Shown one piece after another: positions 6,272 through 7,471 of a stretch of DNA of 7,471 nucleotides. The stretch is taken from the NCBI GenBank assembly GCA_026707185.1, contig JAPOXI010000072.1:1-7471 (forward strand), written 5' to 3'. This stretch comes from Chloroflexota bacterium. Its GTDB lineage: Bacteria > Chloroflexota > UBA11872. Both the position numbers and the translations under genes were made by a program. Every line of letters starts with the position of its first letter. The first letter of the stretch is position 1. The notes under the pieces are model-generated. The model was given only the letters and a program-made list of their open reading frames with translations. It did not search any database and was not told where the DNA came from.

Positions 6272-7471
6272 TTAATTCGAGAATGACACCCCGATTTGAC
6301 GCTGCAGTTCATTGAACCAGGCGAGTGTGATGGGCTTATCCACCCAGCCCGGAAAGCGGGTGTTGGCCATCTCCAGCGCTTTCACGGCCTGCTCGTGATT
6401 GCCGACGGCCAGTTCGACGGCCGCCAGGCCCACATACGGGTCGGCAAGATCGGGGCTGAGCCGGATTGCCTGGTTAAAGTCGGCGCGCGCGGCTTCCGGC
6501 TGGCCTGAATCGAGCAGGACCCGTCCCCGCCAGTACCACGCGTTGACATAGGTGTCGTCCAGCTGCACGGCCTCGTTGAGCGCCGCCAGGCCCTCGTTAA
6601 CCCGGCCGAGGCTCGCCAAGGTGATTCCCTGAGCCGCCAGCGCGAGGTCCCATCGCGGCCTACGCTTCAGGGCAAGTTCAAAATCCTGGAGGGCTTTGGA
6701 CATATCGCCTCGCATACGGTGCACGGTCCCGCGAACCAGCAGCGGCTCGGCATTCAATCCGAAGCTCTCGATGCTCACCGTGAGGACTTCCAGCGCTTCG
6801 CGCAGTCGCCCCTGCCTGGTGAGCGCGATGCCCTCCACCAGTTCCGCTTCGTGCGGTGATGACAGGTGTTCAGCCGCGTGGCGCGCCACGTCGGCGGCCG
6901 CCTGGAAGAGATCGGGCTCCTTCAACTCCTGCGCTGAGGTCGCCAGCAGGCGGGCTCCGTCGAGCAAGGCAAAGCCGTCTTCCGATGCGGCGGCCAGGCG
7001 TTGAATGGCCTGCAGGTCCGGTCGTGCGTGCTCGAGACACGCCCCGGCCTCGAGCAGCCTGGCCCGCGCCACGTACGCCGCGACATGGCCGGGATCAAGG
7101 TCAATCGCGCCCTGGTAGTCGGCCAGGGCCCGTTCAAATTCGCCCAGCCACACACGCACCAAGCCACGCTCGACATAGGCCTCGGCGCGTTCGACATTGC
7201 TCTCCAGCCGGCCGGGGCGTCGTAAGCGCGCGGTGGCCTGATCGGCCTCGGGGCCGTACTCCACGAATCCCCGTTCCGTGACCCGGTCGGTGTACAAGGT
7301 CCTGATGCGTTCGGACGAGCAGTCGTCCGGCAGCGGGACCGGCGCCAATTCGCCCAGGCGTCCGATCGAGGTGACGCCAATGAAGAAGACCAGGCCCGCC
7401 ACCATTCCCGTGCGCGTGACGCGCACCCGAGCCGAGCCGGACCAGCGTCGATTGTCGAGAATGAGCAGCGC
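6272..7471 (-). CDS. Membrane-anchored tetratricopeptide repeat protein, probably partial at the window edge
   Basis: This is a TPR scaffold protein, likely exported or membrane-tethered and used for protein-protein contacts; its partner is unknown. The first in-frame GTG (7426) gives 384 aa and an ATG lies at 7405. However, the frame stays open through the last 45 bases to the window edge (it would read ALLILDNRRWSG and on), so the real start may be outside. Numbering from the GTG, residues 8-20 (MVAGLVFFIGVTS) form one hydrophobic segment after an Arg-rich stretch, as in a signal anchor, or as one helix of a longer multi-pass protein. TPR units are visible at about 80-113 (with LGEFERALADYQGAIDLDP), 192-225, 226-259 (MRGDMSKALQDFELALKRRP), 260-293, 294-327 (SGQPEAARADFNQAIRLSP) and 328-361. 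The stretch at about 120-190 is helical but poorly matched to the repeat. No enzyme domain is visible. Confidence 0.82.
   Translation of the reverse strand, partial: ALLILDNRRWSGSARVRVTRTGMVAGLVFFIGVTSIGRLGELAPVPLPDDCSSERIRTLYTDRVTERGFVEYGPEADQATARLRRPGRLESNVERAEAYVERGLVRVWLGEFERALADYQGAIDLDPGHVAAYVARARLLEAGACLEHARPDLQAIQRLAAASEDGFALLDGARLLATSAQELKEPDLFQAAADVARHAAEHLSSPHEAELVEGIALTRQGRLREALEVLTVSIESFGLNAEPLLVRGTVHRMRGDMSKALQDFELALKRRPRWDLALAAQGITLASLGRVNEGLAALNEAVQLDDTYVNAWYWRGRVLLDSGQPEAARADFNQAIRLSPDLADPYVGLAAVELAVGNHEQAVKALEMANTRFPGWVDKPITLAWFNELQRQIGVSFSN

Overview
The window reads as an ordinary stretch of chromosome from a high-GC, free-living bacterium. Hand counts of sample 60-base rows run from about 63% to over 80% GC in most genes. 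Isoprenoids are made by the non-mevalonate (MEP) route, because ispH is present. The mix of genes (an Ldh_2-type dehydrogenase, a SPATA20/YyaL-type protein, a xylose-isomerase-like sugar isomerase and TPR proteins), together with a Bacillus-like IspH N-terminus, would suit Chloroflexota or a similar lineage. That placement is a guess from family resemblance and was not computed.

Layout: one gene on the + strand enters from the left edge (1-971, Ldh_2-family malate/lactate-type dehydrogenase, 5' end missing). It meets head-on a run of five minus-strand genes, separated from the first by only 12 bases. Read in their own direction, from the right edge leftward, these are: a membrane-anchored TPR protein (7471-6272, probably cut by the window edge); a sugar phosphate isomerase/epimerase (6106-5282) with its own candidate promoter; an uncharacterised protein (5167-4091) in a clearly AT-richer segment; a SPATA20/YyaL-type thioredoxin-domain protein (3966-1933); and ispH (1871-984). 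No rRNA, tRNA, CRISPR array, insertion sequence or integrase is visible.

The only close same-strand pair is the thioredoxin-domain gene and ispH, 61 bases apart, which could be co-transcribed. The other minus-strand genes are separated by 114-165 bases, and their functions do not form an obvious pathway.

The item most worth a second look is the uncharacterised gene at 4091-5167. It is a stand-alone gene of different base composition set between housekeeping-type genes. Its N-terminal half is arranged like a PD-(D/E)XK nuclease, but the usual lysine is missing. I see no multi-gene defence or mobile system around it, and I do not claim a new system here.
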